Shown piece by piece: positions 18,187-29,354 of a stretch of DNA of 64,000 nucleotides; positions within the stretch are counted from its first letter, which is position 1, and every line of letters begins with the position of its first letter. Made by a program: the position numbers and the translations under genes. The notes beneath the pieces are model-generated. The model saw nothing but the letters and a program-made list of their open reading frames with translations, made no database searches and was not told the DNA's origin. Source of the DNA: Xiphydria camelus (taxonomy: Eukaryota; Arthropoda; Insecta; Hymenoptera; Xiphydriidae); NCBI GenBank assembly GCA_963678675.1, contig OY783199.1, forward strand, positions 18,035,510 to 18,099,509, read 5' to 3'.

Positions 18187-18942
18187 GCTATCCAAGTTGA
18201 CGCCGATACGCGATAATCGGACAAGCTACCCACACGACATATTTACGTTTTTTTTCCCCCGCCAGGGAAACCGCGTCGCTCACATGTGCAACTGTTTCTA
18301 TCGTTAAATATATCTATTATACGCAAAAAGAAATATTATCACTCTCTCTCTCTCTCTCTCTCGTCAAAGCTTTTTAATAAACCAGATTTCGTCGAGTAGT
18401 CGCTTCGTTTGTTCGGCTCGTACGAAAATAATAGATACACGTTCATCTTGACGGACGAAACTAACACCGTAGAAATAGATCGGCCGCGTCTTCGGCGCGC
18501 ATCTTCGCCCACGATATGTTCGGCCCGAGAAACGTTGAGAAACCGGGAGCTGTCACGGGACAAAACAGATTGGCGGTCGGACAGTTTACTCATTTAACGC
18601 GCGTCTTCATATACCCGTTTCGAAATATTTCTTTCCTTGCCGCCGGCCCCGAGCTCTACTAACTGTCCGTGTCGCTTTATCCCGCGGAATGCGTGCAAAA
18701 TACAAGACGGAACACGGGGCAGCTGCGATGTCTTCCCCACAAAGCCCGCCATTCAGAGATTCTACGGATAAATCGCGACGCGAGGAGAGATCTGAAGGGA
18801 AGAACCGTCATCGGAGTTCTGTGCCGCGGGAGTCTTCAGGGTCTCCTCGAAATGGACCATCCACCTCGCCGGATAATGCTCTTGCGTCGAGGGTGCATCG
18901 GAAATTTCATCGGCGCACCATAGCTTCGTCTCCAGTCTCGCT
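18187..18942. other. LIG4 3' flank
   Basis: Contains the probable LIG4 poly(A) signal (18376-18381), a (CT)n tract at about 18340-18362 and a fragment of a family A terminus (tttttttccccgccaggg, about 18248-18268). No convincing coding region. Confidence 0.5.
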
Positions 18943-19291
18943 GTACGGAGAAAAAGGATTGATAATTTTTGCAGTGAATCCTAGTAACGGGGCTTCTTTA
19001 GGCGAAATCTTGAATTTTTTAATAGCCTCGGTATATTTTTTTACAGTTCGTAACAATATAAACTCGTAAACACCCGACACATATTAAAGTGTCTTTTCAT
19101 TGTGGAAATTTTGAAAATTATTCAGAGGAATTTTCCAGCAGACTTATACCATTGCAAACTGTAAAAAGTACACTCTAATCTATTAAAAACTTCAGTGTTT
19201 CACCTCGAGGAAGTCCTGTTATTAGGATAACTGTGTGAAAAACTCATAGGTTTTCCCATAATTTTGTACTAATCCTTTTTCTCCATGTACG
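18943..19291. mobile_element. Inverted-repeat element with cggagaaaaagga ends
   Basis: About 349 bp. The left end GTACGGAGAAAAAGGATT is the complement of the right end AATCCTTTTTCTCCATGTAC with one small interruption. Inner sequence is AT-rich and non-coding. Confidence 0.65.
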
Positions 19292-19819
19292 GACGACCGA
19301 ATAACCGCGCTTCCTTCGATTCCGCCACGATTTCAGATATCAATTCGACGCTCCGCTTTCGAAACGCATCGCCCGTCCGTTTCGATCACACCGCGCGGTG
19401 ACGGTCTCCCGCGAGACACGTCCGGATCGTCGCGCGCGAAACGCGGTTCCAAAGCGCGCCCGATGGAGTCGAGACTTGGCAGTTGGATGTATACTATTAT
19501 AGTAGCGGGCATCTCGTTAGCAAAAAGGAGGAGCTCGAAGCCGGCTTCGAGAGTCCGGACGGAATAATATATGAATATGACTGATGTGAATCTACTTATA
19601 GACGCTTCAACTCGCGACGAGACGCGTATTAATTGTGTTTCGGACTTTCAGGCCGCCCGCTCCCCCGTCGCTCTCCCCCTGGCCTCGCGCGCCGCCGCGC
19701 GGACATCCGTTCCAAAAGTACCACCCCGCGCGACTGGCGAGATCGGCGACTAACGACACTTTAATAACTCGAGTTTTCGATTCGGAAGAGCGGGAATCGA
19801 AAGTGAATACACGCCAATA

Positions 19820-20520
19820 CTGTTGAAAAGATCCCGTAAATTCCCACGGACAATTTCTATGGGAATCTGATGTGTTTTTGACACCCCTGTTAAAAATATC
19901 ACATTGGAAAATGATAGAAAATTGTAGAAAAGTTTCAAAAATACCATAAAATGGGAAGTTCTATCGTTTCTTATAATTTTCACATTGAATATCATAAAAA
20001 ACAATAAGATCGACATAATATCTGCATAAGTTTCTGTGGTATTTAATATGAAAATTATAAGAAACTATTGATTTCACGCTCTATGGTATTTTTGAACAAT
20101 TTTTGCTACATTCTGTCGTTTTCTATCGGAAATTTGTAACAGGAACAGCAATTTCGGATATCCAGTAGAAAAGTTTGAGAAGGACGAATAGGAATGCATT
20201 GGATTCCACGTGTATCTGAGATGACGAATGGGGATTTACCGAATTTTATACGTACCCGTAAAAACAAGTGAAAATCCCATAAAGATAATAAAGACCTGTA
20301 CACACGCTATTCTGTTTGTAATTACTAATAGAACCTCACAAGATTTTATTTCTTTCTACAGATACACATAGAATACATTCCCATTCATCTCTTTCAGATT
20401 TTTATGAGAGGGTATCTGGAATTGCTGTGTCCGAAGTACATCAAACTCCCATGGGAATTCTACGGGTACTTTACAAGTTTTCTATGAAAATCCATGAGAA
20501 TCTATATTTTCTCAATAGGG
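19820..20520. mobile_element. MITE family B, copy 3, split by a family D element
   Basis: The left arm (TGTTGAAAAGATCCCGTAAA ... TTTTTGACAC) is separated from the right part (ACAGCAATTTCGGATATCC ... TTTCTCAATAGGG) by a complete family D element at 19886-20143. Removing that insert restores the order seen in copies 1 and 2. A half family A element abuts the right end. Confidence 0.75.
19886..20143. mobile_element. MITE family D, copy 2, nested in MITE B
   Basis: Starts CCTGTTAAAAATATCACATT and ends ...GGAAATTTGTAACAGG; about 258 bp with inverted ends. Internal sequence (ctatcgtttcttataattttcac) recurs in inverted form. Confidence 0.75.
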
Positions 20521-20594
20521 CAATAACGAATTTCCAAATTTCGTACTTTAGTGTAGAATTGACATAAATCGGCGTAGGCTTTTTTTCCACCAGG
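20520..20594. mobile_element. MITE family A, half copy
   Basis: Seventy-five bases match only the right arm of family A: tttagtgtagaattgacata, then aatcggcgtaggc and ttttttccaccagg. It directly abuts the end of the family B element, so one arm was lost or overwritten. Confidence 0.65.
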
Positions 20595-23199
20595 TTTTCA
20601 TGTCCCCTGTTCGAATTACCGCCGCCGATTCCTCCATGACTACGAAGCTTAGAGCTCACAAAAGCCGGAGAGTAATAAAAAATAAATTGGTAACTCTCCG
20701 GTAGAATCCTGGCGCGCGCAAAAGAGAAACTCGATACAGCTTACCGCGTCACGTTCTTCTCCGCGTGCAGCAACACTCGCCGTTTCCCCGAGCTCGTGCT
20801 TTAGTCGCCTCATCGCCCCTGTCTGTGGTGCACCTGTGGAACGTCAACCGTAGCCACACTCTCCCGCGCAGTGTCGAAGGAACCTGTCAGTCGCGTCTTA
20901 GCTACTCACGGTGGTCTCCTGGTACATCCGCAGGCATATCTTCGCGCTTTGAGGAACCTGTACGAAACAACGACGTCGATTCGGTCGGTCGCCAAAAGCG
21001 CAGCGACGAACGGAGGCGATCAGAAGAGCGTACGAAGGTAGGACTCACCCTTTCTCGCACATGCAGCGGTCCGCTCGCCTGTCGGACGGTCATTGGAAGC
21101 GGATATCATTAATTTAATTCCGGGCCGGAATCATTACTACTTCGAGGGTACGATCGCCTCGCCCTTACACGCGATCAAAGCTACGAGCAAGAGTGATTAC
21201 TCGCTCGGATTTAAAAGCGACACAATCCAACGCGCATCGGTTTCGCACCCGAGCGCGAATGACCGCGTCAGGTGAAAGCGAGCGCGTTAAGAGGGACGGA
21301 TCGCCCTCGAAGTCAAGTTCCGACACTCTCTCGTGTGACACGGCGCGACTCACTCTTCGCAATTTTTCCTCGCCCATTGCCGTTTCCTCGGACCGCAGAT
21401 GCACTTAAATTGTCTATACAGAGATTTCGCAGAGTTATTACGGTAATCACATTAGCGAACGAAAACGAGTCTTCAACTGCGTTGCTCAACGGGGCACGTA
21501 GTCCCGCCGCGCGCGAACGCACCTCTCCTTCAAAAGGCCGGCGTAGACGAACAGCATCCCGGTTAATCCGAGAACAAATTTGCCGAGATACCACGCGAAA
21601 TTACTCGTGCAGTGTGGCATCGCACGATCGTTGTTCCTCGTCTTTAGGTGGACGTTATTTCCCGGTTTGCTCCGAAGAATTTTTTATCGCCGAACATAGT
21701 TACGAGGTTCCCGAGGCCCTTTCGTGATTGCGTTCATTTCCAACTCGGATATCTTACGGATGCGCGAGGGGATCGTTCATATTTTCCGGTAATTGGAATT
21801 TTCTCGCGACGAGACTGTCGCGCGCGAACAAAAACGCGGCGTGGTTATCTTCTGACGTAGAAAACTGACGTTCGTCTTTTGATGTTCCTTCTTTTTCTCG
21901 ATATCACCATCGATAATGGTGCAGGATCGATTCGAAAGCTCTCCTGTCGATTCGCGAAAAGGAGAAAATACATTTTCAATGCTATATTTTATCGCACTTA
22001 TGATTTTTTAATTACTTCCGCGTGTCGCCAATCTCCTGGATTACCATTTAAGGATGTTGGATCACCGTGGCTAATATTAGAAGAAAATCTGAATTTTTGT
22101 AAATACATATCCTTATTTAGTATTATGTTTCATGTACACAAAATGTCAAGGCCTTTTAACAACCATTTCAGCAAGTTAACTAAATATAATAATTACTGCG
22201 ATAAAAATACTATATACGAGTACGTATTCATTAGCATTTTCTGCATCGGTGTTTCACTGAGTGATAAAAAGAAAATAATATATATCATCGTCTGCGTCGT
22301 TTTTTATATATCTTAGTATGACAGACTATATTTTGATTAGTTTGACCCGATCCAATATCCCTGAATATAAAAATTGTGCCGTTATCGCTCAAAAAAAGTG
22401 CACTACTTTGGCTCGACCACCGTTCAGAAGTCTGGACCACTTCAACAATGATATTCGCCCCTCGGGAGCTCATCCGAAGGATACATTTTATCCGGAGGCT
22501 GGGTGGACTCTCCAACCCCTCTCGCAAGAAGTGCACGCCGTATCGAAAGCAGGAAAACGCGCTTTGTTCCGCGCGAGCGGAGCTTCGCTTTGACTCCAAC
22601 GTACGTACGACGGATCTCGAGAGTGGATCTCACCGTTTCCGGCGGAGGACGTTTTCCAGAGACGAGAATAGTGCGCGCACATGGGCACCTACGTACACGC
22701 ACGCGGATCGCGCGGCTATACGCTTCTTTCCCTCGGGGGGAAACCAAGAAAACTATGCGCGACCGCGTTCGAAGGTGTAACATCGTTTTAGTCACGCTTT
22801 TTGACATCTCGCAAGATGGTGAATAGCCTGTCAACGTATTTACCCCGACAAGCTTGAGAGAGTGTCGACTGTCACGGGGGGTGGGTGAGAATCTAGAAGT
22901 GACACCCCGTCATTCCACGCTCGTTAGAGCAAATTCCTGGGCGGGTTTCACGCGTGCCTTTCGATATATTTAAACGCGTCATGTCTTCCTTCTCCTCTGG
23001 CTTCGTAGCGACGCGAGAAAAAGAACAGGGGCGTCTTCGCCGAGGCGAGCGATCGTGTATCGGTCGGTGGATCTTCTCGCGCGTCCCGGGAAAAGATCGC
23101 GAGTCACCTACGTCTTCGGCGCGTATCTTTACATCAGATGTCGCGAATCCCCTTTTAAGAACTTTTCTTAGCGGAATCTCTAGTCCCAGGATGAATAAA
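20595..23199. other. Intergenic, no supported gene
   Basis: CpG-rich stretches (about 20700-21800 and 22400-23150) alternate with AT-rich DNA. Several open frames exist on both strands, but none shows domain motifs, splice partners or a shared reading frame with known families. It could contain upstream regulatory DNA or non-coding exons of the DMRT gene; I cannot show that. Confidence 0.4.
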
Positions 23200-23312
23200 T
23201 CGCTTCTTCCTCTTATTCTTCCTCCTCCTCTTCTTCCTCTCCTTACTCTTTTTCATCTTCATCTTCATCTTCATCTTCATCTTCATCTTCATCTTCATCT
23301 TCTTCTGCCTCT

Positions 23313-23376
<64 letters not shown>

Positions 23377-23395
23377 TTTCTTCTTCATTTTAGTT
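23200..23395. repeat. Long pyrimidine tract with (TCTTCA)n and (TTC)n microsatellites
   Basis: About 195 bp of almost pure C/T on the plus strand. It includes about eight consecutive six-base units of the type tcttca (23250-23300), then (ttc)n broken by cct units. It creates long but meaningless open frames of Leu/His or Lys/Met repeats. Confidence 0.9.
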
Positions 23396-24005
23396 CCAGG
23401 TCCGGATTCTTGTTTTGCTCTTACCGATTCCGATCAGCCGTCTCAGCCGGGACGTCGATGCTTGCCGGGAATCGAGTCAACCACCCCTATCCGCAATTCA
23501 AGGTGATTCGACGGCGACTCGCGCTCGCGGAGGAACTCGGCTAAACGGAAAACGCACGCCACCCCCGCGACGCTGGCGCGGAGTCATACAAAAAATACCG
23601 AGTGCCTCTCGTCACGACGACATTAGCCGTGGAACAACAATGGCGACCGGCGACATTAGCCGGGTGGCATTCGAAGACGCTCGTGCGAGTCCAAAGACTC
23701 GCCGATGTGAGAGCGGGGTAGGAGGAGAGAGGGAGGAAGTCCATCCAGCGCTCATACGTTACAAAAACAAGCTTTAAACTAATATTAACTACGCGTTGGC
23801 AACATGCGAGAGGATCGTATTAACGAGCTCTTAAAGTCGGGATCGGGGCGAAGGAATGCCATGTGGTCGCAGCTGGCGGGGGCTACTGGAATACCTTCGT
23901 AGCGCGAGAGGTCTCGCCGTTTCCCGTTGCGCGCGGACGAAGAGCCGCTGGATTTCGCGCACGATTTCCGATGGGGTAGTTCCGCCCGGATCGATTCGAT
24001 CGGGT

Positions 24006-24176
24006 CCCAGACAAGGCAAGCCAGAAAGCTGGCTTTTAGTCATCCGTAGGCAGTCTATTGTCTCACTTCTCAAAAAATGTCATCTTTTGGATAACATGAA
24101 ATCTGAGTTAACAAAAAGTCAGACATTAGATTGCCTACGGATGACTTTAAGATTACTTTAGATTGTGTTGTCTGGG
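24006..24176. mobile_element. MITE family J, short copy
   Basis: 171 bp. Left end CCCAGACAAGGCAAGCCAGA and right end ...TTGTGTTGTCTGGG are inverted, and both arms contain agtcatccgtaggcagtct or its near complement. A longer relative occupies 42309-43080. Confidence 0.75.
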
Positions 24177-24206
24177 GAGCAGTTTGCGCAGATTTGATCG
24201 TTAGCC

Positions 24207-24235
24207 GCGATGTACCCCGTGTTTGGTTTAATACA
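24207..24235. mobile_element. Fragment of the family S terminus
   Basis: CCCGTGTTTGGTTTAATAC followed by a-acg-g-gcaacg matches the left end of the inverted-repeat element at 36102-36291. No matching right end follows, so this is a solo fragment. Confidence 0.5.
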
Positions 24236-24405
24236 GACGAGCGCAACGAGGAGTTGAAGTAATTCCGACAGTCAAGATACGAATAAAACAGAACTATCAG
24301 TTTGAGAAACATCGGTCATCCCATCAGTGGTTTAAATAACAGACGCTCCGATATAAATACGTATTTTTGACACTTGTTTGCGTTTTTTCGAATAATCAAG
24401 GAAAT

Positions 24406-24643
24406 AAGCGTACTCGAAGAAAAGATTGTGGTAACCACTCCCACAATCCATGTGGTAAGATCGAACTATTACGGCATATGACGTTCAGTACCATAAATAT
24501 GTTGATATTTACAATAGCAAGCGTAAAACAATAGTTATAGTAAATATCGATATATCTATGGTACTGAACGTCACATGCCGCAAGAAATCAATTTTAACAC
24601 ATGGATTGTGAGAGTGATTACCAAAAACTTTTCTTCGCGTAAG
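24406..24643. mobile_element. Inverted-repeat element K
   Basis: Left arm GTACTCGAAGAAAAGATTGT then ggtaaccactcccacaatccatgtg; the right arm is the near complement (cacatggattgtgagagtgattacc, then cttttcttcgcg). Inner arms ggtactgaacgtcacatgccg and cggcatatgacgttcagtacc are also inverted. Confidence 0.7.
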
Positions 24644-24645
24644 CA

Positions 24646-24856
24646 CACGGAGAAAATTGAATAATAACGATTACCAGCCGGAATAGTTAATAGGTGACAG
24701 CTTCGACAATATCGTTTTGAATAATCTACAGAACAGTAATCATCACTGTTTGAATGGTAATCACTACTATGCCGCAAATTATTCAACACGATATTATCGA
24801 AGCTGTCATCTATTCGTCATTCTTACTGATAATCGTTGCTATTAATTTTCTCCGTG
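24646..24856. mobile_element. Inverted-repeat element L (cacggagaaaatt ends)
   Basis: 211 bp from CACGGAGAAAATT to its exact complement AATTTTCTCCGTG. Inside, gatgacagcttcgataatatcg and cgacaatatcg-type arms continue the palindrome. It abuts element K. Confidence 0.75.
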
Positions 24857-25618
24857 CAGTGTTACTTGGTTCGGATTTTCGTTATCGGTATGTATCACTA
24901 TCGAATTACAGGAAAGAATGAGTTCTAATCCGAGGAAGACCGACTCCGTAAATACTCGACGTAACGATTTTCGAATAAACGTGAGATCCCGGTCGAGAGT
25001 TCGATCCTTCGGAGGAAACCCGAGGAAGGAACAATACTTCCGCACATCCGTTCGCCCTCTTCGCCGACGCGTGCTCCAGGATATCCGAGCGACGCAAGAG
25101 CGGTCCATTGGTTCTCGACGTCCCTCAGCGGCGGAGCTTCAGCGGGATCCGAGCCAATGAGGCCGTCGTCACCGCTAAAAATACCCTTTAATTTTGTAGG
25201 AGGAGATAACGCGTCGCCTCCCCCGTAACGAGAAAGATGTATCAAACCCCGCGGCCTTCGCGTTAGTGTTTCAGTCGACGCGGAGGATTCGTCGCGGCGC
25301 GATCGCGACGCTCGATCGAGATCCGTTACCGCTGGGACGCACTGATACGCGCGACGATACCTTACGCGACGACTGGTTGCAATACGCCATCGCGATCGCT
25401 TTTTTCCTCAATTGAAATCGCGTCGATCGAGCTGAAATATACCTATACATTTTTTCGTGGGATTCGACTCGCGCGACCATGACGCACGATAAAACCGCGT
25501 CCCGAGGATCCTCCTAACGATTTCTCCTGCTCGTCCGTTCTCGATCGGCAACTTTGCGATCCACGAAGCTCGAAATCGTGCCGAAACTCCGTCGCGCTCC
25601 TCTTCTCGCGCGATCGGC

Positions 25619-28600
25619 ATGAAGACGGAACGGGGCATCGAAGAATCGGGCGCGGGCCACCAGCCGACCGGTATCGAGCACCGTTCGCGCAGCCCGAAGT
25701 GCGCCAGATGCCGGAACCACGGGGTCATCTCCAGTCTGAAGGGTCACAAGAGGTCCTGCGCGTGGAAGGACTGCCGCTGCCCCTGTTGCCTCCTGGTGGT
25801 GGAGAGGCAGCGAGTGATGGCCGCTCAGGTGGCCCTGCGCCGACAGCAGCAGGCGCTCGGCGGCTACGCCGGCGACGATCTTCCGCCGATCGGCAAGTCG
25901 CCCGCGGAGGGAATCAAGTCGGACGCGGGCAATCAGCTGCGGCGTACCGCGGTTACGTATCAGAGGAGGCTGCGAAATCTTCAGCACCGTCAGTTCCACC
26001 TGACGCAAACGCGGATCAGCGTCACGCAGAGCTTCCACGGGTTGAACGCCGCGATACACGGACTTCCGGGCGCAGGTGAGAGTGTAAGCGGGGTATCGCA
26101 CCTGATCGCGCGAAAAATTTCGGCCGGAGTGACGGTGGAGAGCGAAGGGGGTCGGGGAGTTTGATGCGGCGATGCCACACTGAGAAAAATAACTCGGTTG
26201 ATATGACAAAACGCAACTGTCCTGCACCGAGAGAGAAATTTAATTGAAAGATTTAGTTGGTTTGAATTACTCGACAAAATAATATATCCATTTAAGTTGA
26301 GAAAATCGTATTTGTTTCGATACTCGTTTATTCGCAGCAAGTATAAGCATAATCGATATAAAAAAATACTTGATCCAACCGCATGTAAATAGTGATATAC
26401 ATAAGGCGGACTAAATATGTAGAGTTGTAGCAATTAAATATCTACTTACAGCGATAAAATATATATTAGTTGTGAGTGCACGGGTATTAAATTGAACACA
26501 GTTATCTAAATTAAGAAAATATTTAATTGCTCGAATTAATAATTCAAACCAAATAAATCAATTCAACCAATTTTTTCTCTCAGTGTAGTGATCACCTTGC
26601 GCAAGTACAGTACAAAGAAGAGGAAGCAGAGAACTAGTTGGCTTTTGGAAGCTTCCTGCAAGATGATGCTGTGCAAGTCAGCTGCTAGTCTTGCATCATA
26701 TATGTATATCGCAGCAGTATTCATTAGCAAATATTATAAGATCTTTCCGTAAGAATGGTGAAGTTCTGCTAAATGGAAGGATGTGCGAGGAAAACATGCA
26801 AGTTGCTTGATAGCTTGTGCAAGAAAAATTGCAAGTTTTTTTAGAGAAGCTTTTATAAGACTGCTGAATGAGTGCTTTGTGCAGATAACTTGCAGCAAGC
26901 TCTGGTTACTAAGGTGGTTAGACGAGTTTAGTTATTCCAATCAAAATACTAGTAAATCGAATAAAATATTTATTTATTCCAACTACGTGTTTAGCAATTC
27001 TAACTGCATGCCCACACGATACACTTACGTACAATATACGTAATTATACGTAAAGTTAATGTAGGAAATGGAGCTAAATGACCGACTAATATACGTATAC
27101 TATTAATTTATTACCTGTATTCGTAAAATATATGTATAACATAGATTTTTCATTTTCTGTAAGTATTGAAATGAAAAATATACGCGTAAGCAATACGTAT
27201 ATTTTTCATAACCATATATATATATATATACGTAATATACACTGAGAAACAAATTTTATTCATCGAATTAAACATGTTTTTGGATGAGCACATTTATTCC
27301 ATTCGAATGAATATTGATTTCATCCAAACAACATTTAATTAGATCAATAATATTTACATACGTTCAATCGATATTAATTCTAATCGAATAAATGTGCTCT
27401 CAGGACTTTACAAAAACACGTTTATGTCGATGAAGTAAATTTTGTTCTAAGCGTAGCTGTGTCTACATAAAATTCACGTATATTACACGTAATGTATCGT
27501 GTGGGTGTCCAATTGTTCTAATCAGAAAATGCTCAGTTTAAACAAACAGACGGAGGATCTACATTTCACCAAACGGTTTGATTATGGTCTTCAGGACTTT
27601 GGTTAGATCGACCAGGTTATTTATCTCAGTGCAGAAATAGGTACACCCCGGAGATTAAGGATCGAGATTACTAGAGCGAGAGAATGTTTGCCGGCCGATA
27701 AACACTCGAATCTACCAGCCGGAGGACAATAAAACACTGTTTACCCGACACTAGGAACTGCAGTCAAACCGAATGGATACACAATCGGACCCAAATAGCT
27801 TTACGGCCGCCCGTAATCCTTTTCACATCCCCACTTGGCCCTTTCGACTTCCACTCCCATTACATTTGCCCGCACGTGTACGGCGGGGCGATATCGCGCT
27901 TTTCCGAAGATCCCGCGGGGGGGTGCACCGTTATTTTTGACTCTTCTCCGAGTCCAACCGGGCGCATAGCATGGAAAAAGGAAATCAAATCGTAGTCTCT
28001 CGCGTTTGTTTTATTCTATCGTCTGTCGCGTTCGATCTCCTCCCGCCGATCGATCGAAGCACCTCTGTAAAAAATTTCTGATAGAAAATGATAAAAAATT
28101 GTAAAAAAGATACAAAAATACCATAGAGTAAAAAGGTCTATAGTTTCTTATAATTTTCACATTGAATACTATAAAAAAAACTATAAGATCTGTATTACTT
28201 TCTATAGCATTTAATGTCAAAATTATAAGAAATTATTGATTTCACCCTTTGTGCTATAATATTTTTGAATCTTATTTGCTATATTTTATTGTTTTCCATC
28301 GGAAATTTTCATTGACTCTCCTGAATCCAACGCGATTGTTTCAGTACTACCAAGTCCGCACCTCCTGGGACCGTTGACGGAGCGCGACCGGAAGCGGAAG
28401 TCTTTCGCCGAGTCGCCGCTGGAGACACAACCCTTTTATCCGACGTGTCCGAGGATTCCGTGGTGCGGTCGCTCCATTGAGTCTGCGTCCAACGCGAGTC
28501 TCGACGACCTCGTCTACGGCGCCGTGGAGTCGCGGAACGTCGGCGTCGATCGGCGTGTATCGAGCGCGGAGAAGAAGGCGCCGATATCGTTCAGCGTGGA

Positions 28601-28622
28601 GTCGATCATCGGGACCAAGTGA
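25619..28622 (+). CDS. DM-domain (doublesex/mab-3 related) transcription factor, Dmrt2/Dmrt11E-like
   Basis: Two coding exons, 25619-26075 and 28345-28622, joined through a phase-1 junction (gcag|gtgaga ... tttcag|ta), give 244 residues with a TGA stop. The DM domain is near the N-terminus (about residues 25-77): [20 protein letters not shown], then [11 protein letters not shown] and [20 protein letters not shown]. The Cys and His spacing fits the two intertwined zinc sites. The [10 protein letters not shown] form resembles Dmrt2/Dmrt11E more than the CxLIxERQRV form of other DMRTs. The C-terminus ends [12 protein letters not shown], a conserved-looking short motif. DMRT proteins bind the DNA minor groove and control sexual or tissue development; the role here is unknown. 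A third cysteine (CPCC) sits beside a zinc ligand. The start is the first ATG before the domain; extra 5' exons are possible. The 2.27-kb intron carries three MITEs. Confidence 0.85.
26178..26585. mobile_element. MITE family H, copy 1 (DMRT intron)
   Basis: About 408 bp with CACTGAGAAAAATAACTCGG at one end and ...CAATTTTTTCTCTCAGTG at the other. It is in inverse orientation to the copy at 55184-55486. At 26523-26526 it holds a single TTAA (atTTAAttgc) where the other copy holds the 48-bp palindromic insert. Confidence 0.75.
27240..27456. mobile_element. Inverted-repeat element I (DMRT intron)
   Basis: Begins ACTGAGAAACAAATTTTATT and ends with aaattttgttctaagcgt. Arms continue through catcgaattaaacatgttttt / aaaaacacgtttatgtcgatg and gagcacatttattc / gaataaatgtgctc. 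Non-coding. Confidence 0.65.
28063..28312. mobile_element. MITE family D, copy 3 (DMRT intron)
   Basis: Begins CTCTGTAAAAAATTTCTGAT and ends ...TTTTCCATCGGAAATTTTCA. It lies about 30 bp upstream of the second DMRT exon, so its AT-rich end sits in the branch-point region. Confidence 0.65.
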
Positions 28623-29354
28623 CATCGGTAACGGGGAATTTTTGCGGGCTCGCCGAAAGGCGTGCGAGAAGCGTCGACGTCGTAATGGTGCGAAATCGAA
28701 GGGGTGCCGGAGCGATTTGGAGATCGGTGCGCGATATAATGAAGAAACACGAGAAGGCGTACGGAAAAAAATGATTTTGCAGTTTTAACAAAACTAGACT
28801 TTGCTGAGAATATGTTGACATCGTGACAAAAATATAATATCTGTGGTAGCAACTGATATAATCCGATAATAGTAAAGATATTTACTGGGGATAGCAAATA
28901 TTATATTTTTAGTGAAACAAATTTCACTGTGGCTGTAATTAAATTTGCTATTACTGAACAAATTTTTTGCTGCCGCAGATAATATTTCCGTCGTGGTAGC
29001 AAAAAGTTTCCAGCAAAACCGAGTGCGAAAGAGCGGAACGACGGAGAGAAGAATGAATGATCGTTTTCTCGATGTAATAGCGTAATGTATTCCTCGGTGC
29101 GAAGCGCGGCTTCGCACTCGTAAAAATATTCGTATGTAACGTTGAAAACGTAAGGGATGAATAAAGACTCGCGATCGTGCAATCACGATCCACGGGTATA
29201 CATCAACGATGCGATAAATTCATTTAGCATAAAAACGGTAACAATTATACCTACGTCCGAGACGACGAGTCGACGTTCGCGATGGTAATTCGACGGTGGT
29301 ACCCAAAATTCACGGTAAATCGAATCGCGTGCCCGTATAGAACCCGATTTGCGA
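28623..29354. mobile_element. DMRT/LRRC49 convergent spacer with MITE N copy 1
   Basis: From about 28759 to 29031 runs an element starting TACGGAAAAAAATGATTTTG. It has gggatagcaaatatt in the middle and atttgctattactgaacaaa in the second half. It aligns with the full element at 54502-54792 but the second terminus is eroded. Probably lies in the DMRT 3' UTR. The remainder has no supported gene. Confidence 0.55.

Noticed and set aside
22954..23544. A 196-codon frame with (LH)n and poly-Leu
   Set aside because: Produced by the pyrimidine microsatellite at 23200-23395; no start context, splice or homology support.
24200..24860. CRISPR-like array from alternating inverted words
   Set aside because: The repeats are paired inverted arms of separate MITEs, not regularly spaced direct repeats, and the DNA is animal.
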